From the NCBI RefSeq assembly GCF_932276165.1, contig NC_063991.1, positions 3,959,001 through 4,023,000 on the forward strand: a stretch of DNA of 64,000 nt. The letters run 5' to 3'. Made by a program: the position numbers and the translations under genes. The notes below the pieces were generated by a model. The model saw only the letters and a program-made list of their open reading frames with translations, did no database searches and was not told the origin of the DNA. The stretch comes from Plutella xylostella. Taxonomy: Eukaryota > Arthropoda > Insecta > Lepidoptera > Plutellidae. Of the stretch, positions 43,940-54,483 are shown piece by piece (the stretch's first letter is position 1; each line of letters opens with the position of its first letter).

Positions 43940-46900
43940 ATGTCTAAAAGATGTCGAAAAATAATAGACAGAGCACTGAAGGTGAAAAGAAGATTATTAT
44001 TTGAAGAAAATAATGATATTATTGAGGACATTGAGCAGGTATTATTACTATATTGTATTGACTCTTGCAACAATAATTATGATATTGACAATACTATTAA
44101 TCTACTTACGACTCATTTGCCTTACATACTTTTACTTAACTTATGTAACTTTCACATACTTACTCATATATTTTAATTAATATTTTCAGGATAAAATAGA
44201 AGTAGCTACGCCCCTTCCACCGTCACCAATATTAAAACCAGATAATCAGGTAGGTATTTATTCGATCAACATCTTCTTGATAATGTAGGTATGTAAAAGA
44301 AGTACTTACCTACTTACCTTATTTTACATCCTATTGACATGCTATTTACATGTCTGTATTAGATACAGACCTGATTTCATCATTGAAGAATAAGGATTAC
44401 CTGTGAATAAGTCGTATCTTAATCACGGATAAACATTCTTCATTGGTGAAATCAAGCCTTAGCAGACTTCGGGCCCTGGTTGTTTTATACACCTTAATAT
44501 TTTTTTTATTTTTTTTTCAGATAACCGAGATTTATGATCAAAGTAATGATAAACCGTTACCGTTGTCTCCATCAATTATTGTCAATGAAGTCAATGCCAA
44601 TGTAAGTATTTAATGTATAATATTTTCGTTAATTAGGCAAGTTAATCAATTTATATTTAAAAATGCAACGTATGTTATAATTATTTGTTTATTTTCAGGA
44701 CATATTGTACGATACAGACCACTCAGACTCGGAGAAAACCTATGAAACGCTGCAAAATATAAACAGTAATTATCATTTAGAAAGACAGGTGAGAATAAAT
44801 ACCCTATCCAACATTATCATCAGTGCATTTATAAAGCCCGAATTCTTATTTGTATATAAACTTTACGCGCAAAATGTTGATCGCCAGAGGGGCTTTTAGA
44901 TATGCTCGTTTTTCACTGCGTTTGGCGACCGGCCCTAGTTGTAATTTAATAGTTTTATTTTTGTATACTTACAGGAGCGCATCGATAAAAATTATGAAAC
45001 TAACATTCAAAGGGAAACTGTAACGCAATTGGGATGCAATACTGACGATATTGAGGTAAATCGATTATCTTGATTATGTAGGTATTATTTTATCTAGCCC
45101 TCACTTATCGATAGTCTTCACCGATTCAGTTTGCTAAAGCTAAATAACTGTTATTTTAGGTAGCTTGTACGATGTTGGAAGAACAACAACCAGCAGCCGT
45201 GGATGGACCTCATGCAGATAAGTCTTCTAGACTGACAAGACAAGTTAAAAAAAGCTACGCCGATTTTGCGTCGGATGATGATGGCGATTTTCATTGGTCA
45301 TCTTCATCTTGGAGTGGTGAGTCAAACGATGAAAGCCAGGAAGAAATATCAACAAGTAAGAAAAAAAAGAAACGTTCTACTGTGGAAGGAAAAGTCGGTG
45401 ATGAAGGGTTAAAGAAAAAAACTAGAACTAATAAGCGTAAAGAGAATAAGCGGTTACGAAGCGAAGGAAAAGAATATAGGGACACATCAGGTAATATTGT
45501 GGAACCTAAGCATATGAAACCACATCCCTGTATGGATAAAAAATGTGGTAAAAATTGTCATGAGATAAATGATGAAAGGAGACAAAAAATATTTGATTAT
45601 TATATGAGCTTAAGTGTAGAAAGGAGACGAGATTGGATTATTTCTAATAGTCAAGCTGAAGAAATAAAAAGAAAACGGACTAAAGAAACTTCTAGCCGCC
45701 GTCAACGTACATTTTTGTACTTCATAAATGAAGGTGAAGGTCGGCGACAGGTATGTCAAAAATTTCTTGTGCAGACACTGGATGTAACACAAAGGTTTAT
45801 TCATTATACCTTATCCAATGCCGAGTATAAACTCGCCAAGAATGATATGAGAGGCAGACATGTCCCGCCTAATAAAACTACAGCAGAATTAAGGCAAAGT
45901 GTTGTAGAGTACATAAAGAACTTGCCCGCCGTTCCATCACACTACTGTCGTAAAGACTCTTCAAGAATGTACCTGCCACAAGAGTACAAAAATCTAGGTC
46001 ACCTTTACCAACTGTATAAAACAGATTTCACAGCTAAAGCAAAGGACTTTGTAGGCGAAAAAGTTTTTCGAAACATATTCTTAAATGAATTCAATGTCGC
46101 CTTTCATGTTCCAAGAAAAGACAAATGTCTTAAATGTGTTTCATTCAAGAACAATCCGGAAGGGTTCACCCCTGATGAAATTTCGAGTCATAAAAAAGAG
46201 GCTGAGGACTCCACGGACCGTTTTTTATACCACCAAAAACTTGGAAAACACGAAAAACATACCCTTTGTGCATCCTTTGATCTGCAGAAAGTTCTTAACA
46301 CGCCGTACGGTGAGAGTATGCTATTTTATTACTCCCGTAAATATGCAGTTTACAACCTAACTATATACGAAAGTCTGACACAAGAAGTATTCTGTTACAC
46401 ATGGGGAGAAGCTGATGGGAAAAGAGGTGGTAATGAAATTGCGACTATTCTGACAAAATATATTAAGATGGTAGATAAACGGCAGACGGTAAAGAATTTA
46501 CTATTGTATAGTGACTCTTGTGGTGGGCAGAATCGCAACAAAATTGTTTTAGCAGCAGTTCACACAGCGTTGCAATCATGTGAATACATCAAAACTATAC
46601 AAATGAATTTCTTGGTTCCGGGTCACACTAATATGCCTGTAGATAGTGTTCATGCTGTTATCGAAAGAAGCGTAGAAAACATGGTTGTGTTTGCGCCTTC
46701 ACAATGGTCAACAATATTTGAGCTAGCGAGAAAAAAACCCAAACCATATAATGTGGAAGTGCTAACTTTCAGTGATTTCCAGGCTTGGGAATCCATTGCT
46801 GATAAATACTTTAAAAACAATCTTGCTGGTAAAATCAGTAAAATTCGGATTGTTACGTTTAAAGCAAACAGTTCTATTGTTTTAATAAAGAACAGTATGA

Positions 46901-47130
46901 GCGAGTCTGCTGTAGCCGAAAAAATAGAAGTTACCTGTAAAAACAGACGCCTTGAAGATAACTTGTACAAGAGCAGGCTACCTATCCCAAAGCAAAAACA
47001 TGCAGATTTAATAAAACTATGTAAGACATTTGCGATCCCACGGAGATACCATGAAGAATACGTTGGCCTACAATATTGCAATGCCAAAGAGACTTTGCCA
47101 GATACTGATGTTGAAGATAATGTTGATTAA
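43940..47130 (+). CDS. Putative transposase, DUF7869-like, six coding exons
   Basis: Exons 43940-44038, 44190-44249, 44521-44601, 44699-44788, 44975-45055 and 45160-47130. All introns are GT-AG and phase 0, giving 793 residues. The N-terminus is basic (MSKRCRKIIDRALKVKRR), followed by four short acidic exons and a Ser/Asp/Lys-rich stretch with KKKKKR near 204. Cys clusters lie near 261-271 (C-x4-C-x3-CH) and 460-463. The catalytic-like core has ASFDLQ (Asp511), LLLYSDSCGGQNRN (Asp589) and PGHTNMPVDSVHAVIE (Asp632, Glu639), consistent with an RNase H-fold DDE/D enzyme (inference). Proteins with SDSCGGQNRN are known to me only as uncharacterised multicopy arthropod and cnidarian families. A 5' UTR acceptor (TTTTCACAG) precedes the ATG; AATAAA lies at 47272. 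Confidence 0.8.
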
Positions 47131-47887
47131 GTTTTATAAAGATTCTTACCTCCTTAGGATTCATAGAAAAGTTACAGAACGTTCTGTTACTTTTCTATAA
47201 GTATCTATTGGTGATTTATTTCATGTTTTTTTGGGATAAGTACCCATTTAAAATAAGTTATATTAATGATTAATAAAATTGTAACTTTGATTAGTAGGTA
47301 AGTACAGATCTCAAGATAAACTCTGAAGACTGATTTTTATGACTGATTATTATAATATGATATAATCATATTTTTAGTGTCTTTCCTACTATAGTTATAG
47401 ATTATGGTACTTATATAAATACTGATTATAAAAAGATGATTATATAACTAAATTTTGATATATATTTTTTTACCCTGACCAAGGAGGCTGTTTTTTACGT
47501 TACTGTTTACTCATAACCGTTAAGTTTGTTTGTAAGTACCGTTTATTGATTAATTACAGTGATTAATAATTAATGAATAAGTAAACCTGATTAAGTAAGT
47601 GATCTCAATCTCAAAGTGATTTCTAGGTGAACAATAATGTTATTAAATGTGTAAAAGTTTATGTTTGTTATTAAAGTTTCTATTTAGTTAACTAATTACC
47701 TACTTTTTTTCGTACATCTGATTCATACGTTCATTTCGACACATGATTTATTTTTTTTATAAATTATGGTAAAAAACTGATAAGACAGTCTTTAAAATGT
47801 TAATTTTTCATATTTTTTAAAGATTATAATAAAATATTATTATGAAAACTTTATGATTTTTATTTAAAACTAGCTGGCCCGCAGGTA

Positions 47888-47995
47888 CCGCCTCTTACCC
47901 TACCCTATCCTACACTATCTCTATCCCTACCCTACCCTACCCTACCCTACCCTACCCTACCCTACCCTACCCTACCCTACGCTACCCTACCTTAC
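47888..47995. repeat. (CCCTA)n-type microsatellite in a small repeat
   Basis: A run of CCTAC pentamers inside the transposon's 3' part, preceded by ACTAGCTGGCCCGC and followed by CAAAATCGGTTCAACC, phrases common in insect interspersed repeats. It is probably a nested small insert. Confidence 0.75.
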
Positions 47996-48530
47996 CCTTC
48001 TTACCTTTTGTACCTTCTCTGGACTTCCACAAATGTTTCTAGACCAAAATCGGTTCAACCATTCTCGAGTTCTGAGGTTCAATTATCAGTTCATTTATTC
48101 TTTAAGTCATTCAGCTTAGATATAAATTGCCTTATTCTGGCGGTTAATTCATTCTTATGGAATGTTTAAAGTAACATAAATTATTATAAAACATTATCCT
48201 GGTGTGATGGTTAAATCTCCTTGGTGTTTAAATTGTTTTTACTTGTATTTAATTAAAATGTTAATGTCGTTTAAGCCAATTTTACCTGACTGAGATTTCA
48301 GATGCCTATGTCTTATGTCCCTTATTTCAGTAAATAGAATATGTACATTCATTTTATATACAGAATAACATAGAAAACTATTTCAATTTAACGTATTTTA
48401 ATTTTCAAAGCCATAGCTACAATAATTACAGAGATATGATTTTTTTTCGAAAATTTCAAACTTTAAATCGCTCTGGTGAACATTTTATGTCATGGCGCTT
48501 AAACCATTTTGCCTTTCCACCGTCGATATA

Positions 48531-48830
48531 TACAATATGCTCGCATCTGTAATCCCTGGGAGGGAGAGTCCAAGGTTATGTTGTGTGACTGCTATTTACT
48601 GTGATTTCTGTATTTATATTCCTTTAGTTTAGGTAGGCCTAGACCTGTGCTACCACCCCACGCAGTTTGTTGTACAAACTACTTACTGAACAGTTGGACA
48701 CCCTGTATAAATGAGGAAATATTATGCTGGCCTGATCAAAGTTTTCTAAGCTATGCTCATCTTCCATCGACATTCATTCATTGATGAATCAATGATGATG
48801 GAAGATGAGTATACCATAGGAGTGGGTAGC
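48531..48830 (+). repeat. Remainder of the copy M intron, with a 13-bp-stem hairpin
   Basis: Sequence with GTTTAGGTAGGCCTAGACC and the GGACACCCTGTA segment continues the paralogy to 60440-60560 and 14330-14450. It ends in CTCATCTTCCATC (48756) paired with GATGGAAGATGAG (48797). The SINE present in B and E at this position is absent. From 48831 to 50230 I see only dispersed repeat fragments: 49105-49330 shares TGTTGCAAAAAGGGT and GCCGAAAGGG with the element at 51317-51580. Confidence 0.6.
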
Positions 48831-50235
48831 TTAGTCTATTAAGGCTGTCACTAAAGCTGGAAGAAAATCAGAATCTGTCAAATCTAGTGAGGGGGGGTTG
48901 AGGTATGCGGGGCGTTCTACGGACAATGACATGAAATTTTAACATAGTACTCGAAAACATAAAAGTGAAGACATGCCACTTTGTTAAAAATATACTAAGT
49001 AAGTAATATTGTTTTGTGATACGAAAATATTTATTTTTATTTGATTTGAAAGTATTTTTAATATTTAATAATTAATTATATATAAAGTCGTACCCGTGCC
49101 GATATTTATACAGGTTGTTGCAAAAAGGGTTTAATACTATGCCGAAACCTACGTGTGCAGCATGTTATTGATGTTATTTCTAAGCCAGGAAATGAAATCA
49201 GAATGTAAAAAAATCGCGAAAATATTATCAGAGTTTAATAGTTCAGGGTGTTGTGTTAAACTCTGCCCCCGTGTGAGGTATAAGAATAGTAAATAAAAAA
49301 AGTATAGTTAGCCGAAAGGGCGTTACTCAGGCGTCACTCTGAAAAACTTATATCCTACGTAATTTTTTATATTCATGAAAAAAACGCTTCTTCATATAAT
49401 TTTTTTTTGGTCACGTGACCTTTTAGTTAGACGACCTGTTTTTTTTTGGTGTTTCAAAAGCAGAACAGTAGTTTGCAGAACTCTGCATATACAGGGTGTC
49501 ACAAAAGGTTACGTAGCTGGCAAAGGGATATGGGGAGGTCACCAGAAAAATAATAACATGTAAGTACCCCCGCAAGGGAGTACATTAGTACAAGGCGAGA
49601 GTGTGTATTTTTTTTTTTAAGTACTTATGTGTATTTGGGATATGATAGAAATAATATTTTTGTTTCTTAAAAACCAAAAAATTTACACCTTGCTGCGCTC
49701 TTTTGCTCACTGTAAGTACACCTACAAATATTGCTGTATTAAAAAAAACGGTTTTGTTATAACGATTATAAAAAAAAAGTTATTTTCATGTCAAGGAGTC
49801 ATTTACCTAATTACGATTTCACTCAACAGCAGGTGAACTGAAAAAATAAGTTCTAGTTCTATCATCACTTTAGATCGCAAACATTGTAACTCCACTTTTC
49901 TCGGCGAAAAATACTCTTTGGTGTCAATAGAAACGTTTTTTGAATTCACATGTTTTCCTCTTTATTCGAAAAAAAAAAACAGTATTCCGCATTTTACCAT
50001 TTGTTTTCCTCTAAACCCCAAACCGTGATTTTTAAACAAGAAAACTTAGTAATTATACCCTTTATTCTCATATACAACGTGCGATGTAGGCGAACGTGAA
50101 CGAAAACTATGCAATAAGCCTTTGTTTTTTTACTACTTTAGTAAATTACAATAACATACTCAACAATGTTAATTTTTTTTTGCAATGTTATGTTGTTAAA
50201 TTAAGATCTAATATTTTATTAACATGAAGTTACTT

Positions 50236-51070
50236 TCAACTTTTTTTTGCATCTATGCGTCGAATCACAGCATGACGGCTGCTGCAGCTTCCTGCTGTCC
50301 TGTCCTCCAACCAATCCCACCAGTACTGCAGGTTGCGTCGAATACGAGCCATTCTCTTCGACTTGACAAGACAGGTGCTCCCGGAAGGATCATAGATCGC
50401 ACGGAACCCGTACCGTATAGAGGCAACGGACTCCTTTGCAACAGCCCCCCAGATTCGGAAGTAGCCCATGCACTGCATGGCGAGCACAGCTGCAGCAATT
50501 TTTTCGTAATGAATCATTGGGATGTCATCCCCGAAGGAGGCTCTCAGCCTACCTCACGACCTGTGTGACATTAGAAAAATGCACTGTGCTAACGCCGTTT
50601 GCGAGCTTGATTTGCAGGACCGCGTTGTATGCCAAGTTCCACAGCAGAGGGGTCCAAGACCTACCGCTGTGGAACTCCGCAACTGAACTTCTTCAGTGAA
50701 AACAAACCCTCTCTTTTCGCATCCTTAATGTACTTGTTAGACACGTATGACCTCTGTCAATTTTCTGCAGATAAGAAGACAAGTGATGGTATACAAGAGC
50801 CGCCCTAAAGGTTCGCCCTCTAGGGGATAGAGTTGAACGCGGTTACTATTTTTAAGCAAACAGCCAGCGCAACAACTCGCCCGTGGTTCTTATCCTGCTC
50901 CGACAGTGAACGAACGCAAAGTATTGTACCCACTATTCGAATCCGCATTTCGGATGCCAAACTGACTGTCCGAAAGGTCGAAACCGTACCACCACAGAGG
51001 TATGACTCGTTCGAAGAGCTTATCAGGCTCTACAGCAATCAGATGTGTCGGTACACTGAAAGATAATCTA
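50236..51070 (-). pseudogene. Decayed R1-type LINE reverse transcriptase
   Basis: With stops and frame changes, minus-strand pieces read VVALAVCLKIVTAFNSIP, KKFSCGVPQR and PLLWNLAYNAVLQIKLANG in the order expected of an R1-like reverse transcriptase (VVALD..NAFNS, SCGVPQGS, PLLWN..YN.VL). A later piece, RNLQYWWDWLEDRTAGS, fits the C-terminal W-x(n)-W region. The catalytic motif region is degraded. The plus-strand frames here are shadows. Confidence 0.6.
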
Positions 51071-51316
51071 CAGGCCTGCTTTATTTATTTAGGAGCACTA
51101 ATGGCCTCCTTTCAGTCATTGAGTCACTAGCACTCAGGCTGCGGTTGAACAGGAAGATAGACTGTCTAAACAAATCATTTTTAGGCTAGTTAAAAAAAAC
51201 TTTAGGTGGGTAGTATGCCTACTAGAACTACAAATAAAACAGTATTTTTGTCTCCTCTAAAATTTGGTCACGAGGAGTTACGATGATTACGATCTAAGGT
51301 GACGCTGACGATATTT

Positions 51317-51580
51317 TATACAAGGTATTGAAAAAAGGGTATAAAGCTTAGCCAAAACTGGATTTAGGTGCCATTCTGATCCACTTTTCTTCTACAATTT
51401 TGAAAATTCACGTAACAAAACCTTTTACATAGAAACTTATTCGATCACGTGACTTTTTACTATAGAGACCGAATTTATTTTTCGAGAATTTCCAAAACTT
51501 GGAGAACAAAAGTTGTTCAGAATAACCCCTGAGTCAAACCCTTTCGGCACAGTATACCCTTTTTGCAACATCCTGTATAG
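51317..51580. mobile_element. 264-bp MITE with TATACA... inverted ends
   Basis: The left end TATACAAGGTATTGAAAAAAGGGTATA and the right end, inverted (CTATACAGGATGTTGCAAAAAGGGTATA), match over about 40 bp. A related half-element lies at 49105-49330. Confidence 0.55.
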
Positions 51581-51784
51581 GTAATATCAGGTTTATAAAA
51601 GACCTGGGCCTGTAGAGTGAGACTCGGCATGGGGAGTCATAATTTATAGATCTTTTAGGTTGCAGTAGCGAATGGGCACTGGTAGCCCTGCCCTTTTCTA
51701 TAACTATACGAGTAACTATAGGTAATTTTATGGCAATTTAAAAATGGTATAACATTTATCTATTTGAAAAAATCATTAAAAATA

Positions 51785-53000
51785 GGGTTGCAATAAAACG
51801 AGTGACTGTAAATTACAGTTCTAAGTGTCAAAATTAATTAATTTGGGTTATAGAATTACTAAGTGAGCGACTGACTGCGAGTGACGAGAAATCAACAGCA
51901 CAGCAACTTACAAACTTTAATTTGAGTTACTTAAAATACAAAATGAGCAGCTTCATAATATTTGAGCGACCTAATATTTGTTTGAGTGTCAACGTTACGT
52001 CCTGCATTTTTTTCAATATTTGGCAAATGTATTTTTTATACTGAGCGGCATTTCATCTTAAATGAAGTATTTCGAATACAAAAACCACTTTGAAAAATAC
52101 ACTAATGGGCAGAGTACCTATAATGAGCTCACATTTAAAAAATAAAAATAATATGAAATAACTATTTGAAGAAACACTATTCTATTAGTTGAGAAATTTT
52201 ATTATTGAAATATAAGGGTAATTAAATAATAAAATGTACTCCATAAAAATTAAGTAATATGCATGCATTTATTTCAATAAAATGAACAAAAATTAAAATA
52301 AGACGCTTCAGTCAACTAAAAAAAAACTTCTTATTAATACTAAGAAACATTGATAGGTATGAGGAGCCCTACTATTCATCGTCACTGGTAAATAAGTACG
52401 GGCTTGGACTTAATGGGCCGGCCTCGTTTTCTTTTTTGTCCAATGGGTATAATTTTTGCTTCCAGTGGTGGTGTTGTTAGTTTGAGCCGAATTGCTAGCC
52501 CCAAAACGTGTTTGCATACATATCTTTTGAAAAATTCGGGACAGTCGCACGATCCTTTTTGCCAGTGCATTTAAAAATCTGTAGTTTTCATTAAAAAGCG
52601 TATCAAAATAAAAAACATAAGCCCTCAAATAGAATATCAGTAACCAATAATCATTAATAAAGCAGCATACAAAACTTTGCTCAAAGTGAACTTTTTAGTA
52701 GTTCGCTAAGTATAACCTCACTTAGAAAAATCGAATATATCTTAATATTGAAGTTGCCCTCTCGGTATTTCCAGTCGCTCACTTAGTAATGAAGTCGCTC
52801 GGATAAAATTTTAATATCTGAAATGGATTTAGTCACAGTCCACTTTCTGTAAGCTCGTTCTGGATTTTATTATAAATCAATATTCGTCGTCAGTTTAGTT
52901 AATTTTTCGCTTACTCAAATTCATACCGCTCAAGTTATTAAAACAGTATGTCATCATCAGTCGCAAAGTTTTTTTTTGTTCGCTCGTTTTATAATTCCCC
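51785..53000 (-). mobile_element. Mutator-like (MULE) relic with 9-bp target duplication
   Basis: TTAAAAATA lies on both sides (51776-51784, 53001-53009), the 9-bp duplication typical of Mutator-like elements. The inward ends share TAAAACGAG-GA. Words such as GAGCGAC and GTCGCTC recur near both ends (51866, 51961, 52772, 52795). It keeps the C-terminal SWIM domain of a transposase on the minus strand but is too short for the rest. Confidence 0.75.
52382..52570 (-). pseudogene. SWIM zinc-finger C-terminus of a MULE transposase
   Basis: About 62 codons: GSCDCPEFFKRYVCKHVLG gives the CxC...CxH SWIM pattern, followed by IPIGQKRKRGRPIKSKP, a basic tail common after SWIM domains in Mutator-like proteins. 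The catalytic part is missing. Placement inside the 9-bp-flanked element supports the call. Confidence 0.7.
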
Positions 53001-53009
53001 TTAAAAATA

Positions 53010-54246
53010 TACATTACCTATCACCCTAATTTAAAAAAAAAATTCAGCCCTTACTTTAAACTTATAACACCCCTCTATTTCCTTCAGGGGTTAAAAAACC
53101 TGTGTATTTAATATTTTCTTATGAGTTTTTTTTTAAAAACTAGGCTCTTACATAGTTGTACATAATATTATGCGGTATTTTATTCCACTTGTAACGCATA
53201 AAATTCATAGCTACAGTAAACATTTCATTTTTTTCATGGCGAGATACAGTCGCACTTAACCGCTTTTTTGCAAAGCTTGTTAAATAGATTTAAAAAATTA
53301 TGTAAATTTTAGATCTTCAATTTTTAAAAATACTTACTTATTTTTAACAACCTGTAGTGTACAGACTACCACATCTTAAAATATATATATTTTTAATTAA
53401 CTACGGTTTTTGGTTTCAAATAAAACAAATTATGAACTTACTTTTCAACACCCTGTATATTGTGTAGCTTACCTACCATACACAACCGTTAAAATAAAAT
53501 AAATTACCCCTCAGAATATAAACAGGCTCGCGCTTTGGCATACTGCATTGACCGTATAGTTCTTATTCGGAGAATCTAATAAGTGTCATTATGTGCAATG
53601 TTTACCTTTATCTATGCATCTGTAACTCTATAGTAAAAAATGTAAACAAATCGAAAAGGCGAAATGTTTTCTAAGAATTTTCGGCTTTTCTGCATCTAAA
53701 ATGATTAGAAAATTAACTTTCCATAGCAAATGCATATGTAGTATAATACTTGTAGTCATAATTTGTTGATTTAATCAGTTTTTGTGAAATATTTGATAAA
53801 AAATAAAATGGCGTGGGTATCGCTCCTAACAGGCCGCCACCAGGGCGACGACTGAAGAAATCTGAAATCTGTCACGGTGTCATCATTTTTAAACCGGAAT
53901 TTATTAGTTTTTTGCAAAAAAAGTTGACTTCTGGTCCATTAAATCCAACTCTTTAAGGTAACTTTGTTAAGAATTTAATTACCTACACATACATATAAGA
54001 TTTCATGAAAATGGGCCCTCTGATTTCGAGGGTTTTTTCATAATAAGTCAAAAAATGGCAAAAGACATGGTGTGTTTGCAATTTTTTTTAACATACTTAT
54101 TATAATCCTGCACCAATTTATAAGCAACTAACATGTTCAGTATACCCTCTGCTACAAAATATATTTTTATCAATGTGATAGAAGCCACCGTTTTTCCAAT
54201 CTAATCAAGTATATCAAGCCGACTTTAGCATTTTAGCTTTAGGGAT
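53010..54246. other. AT-rich intergenic stretch
   Basis: No open frame of note, no terminal repeats and no recognisable gene on either strand. The MULE relic ends just before it and a SINE fragment follows. Confidence 0.6.
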
Positions 54247-54482
54247 CCCCTTAAGTGCCCGCTTTTCACGCAAGAGATGCGGGTTCGAATCCCGGCGCTA
54301 ACATGTACCAATGAGTTATTTTAACTCAAGTACAATGTATAACAGTCTTACGGTGACGGAAAACATCGTGAGCAAACCTGTAAATCTAGATTTAGCACAT
54401 CTAGATAATATGTGAACCCACCAACCCGCAGTGGACCAGCATGGTGGGAAATGGTCCAAGCTTAGGAAGGCAGTTTAGACGT
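54247..54482 (+). mobile_element. SINE, family 2, truncated by the LINE junction
   Basis: Holds the B box GCGGGTTCGAATCCC and the body up to GCTTAGGAAGGCAGTTTAGAC, then switches abruptly to LINE sequence. It is closely similar to 13770-13975. Confidence 0.7.
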
Positions 54483-54483
54483 A

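Larger units (their letters stand above)
42998..48526 (+). mobile_element. 5.5-kb DNA transposon, TATA target, DUF7869-like transposase
   Basis: Both ends start TCGACGGTGGAAAGGCA reading inward, with inverted similarity over about 33 bp. TATA lies on both sides (42994-42997, 48527-48530). The paralogous introns at 59571-59600 and 14950-14985 lack the insert. Subterminal words of the type GGCGCTTAAACCATTTT recur near both ends. It carries a six-coding-exon gene (43940-47130). The 4-bp duplication and spliced transposase rule out Tc1, hAT, piggyBac and MULE; Sola-type families (4-bp duplications) are one candidate to test. This is the strongest candidate for an under-described element in the window. 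Confidence 0.85.

Noticed and set aside
47888..47995. Interstitial telomere
   Set aside because: The unit is CCCTA/CCTAC, five bases, not the insect TTAGG/CCTAA repeat; it sits inside a small interspersed repeat.
50224..50568. Plus-strand 114-codon frame as a gene
   Set aside because: Shadow of the decayed R1-type reverse transcriptase on the minus strand, which shows ordered RT motifs.
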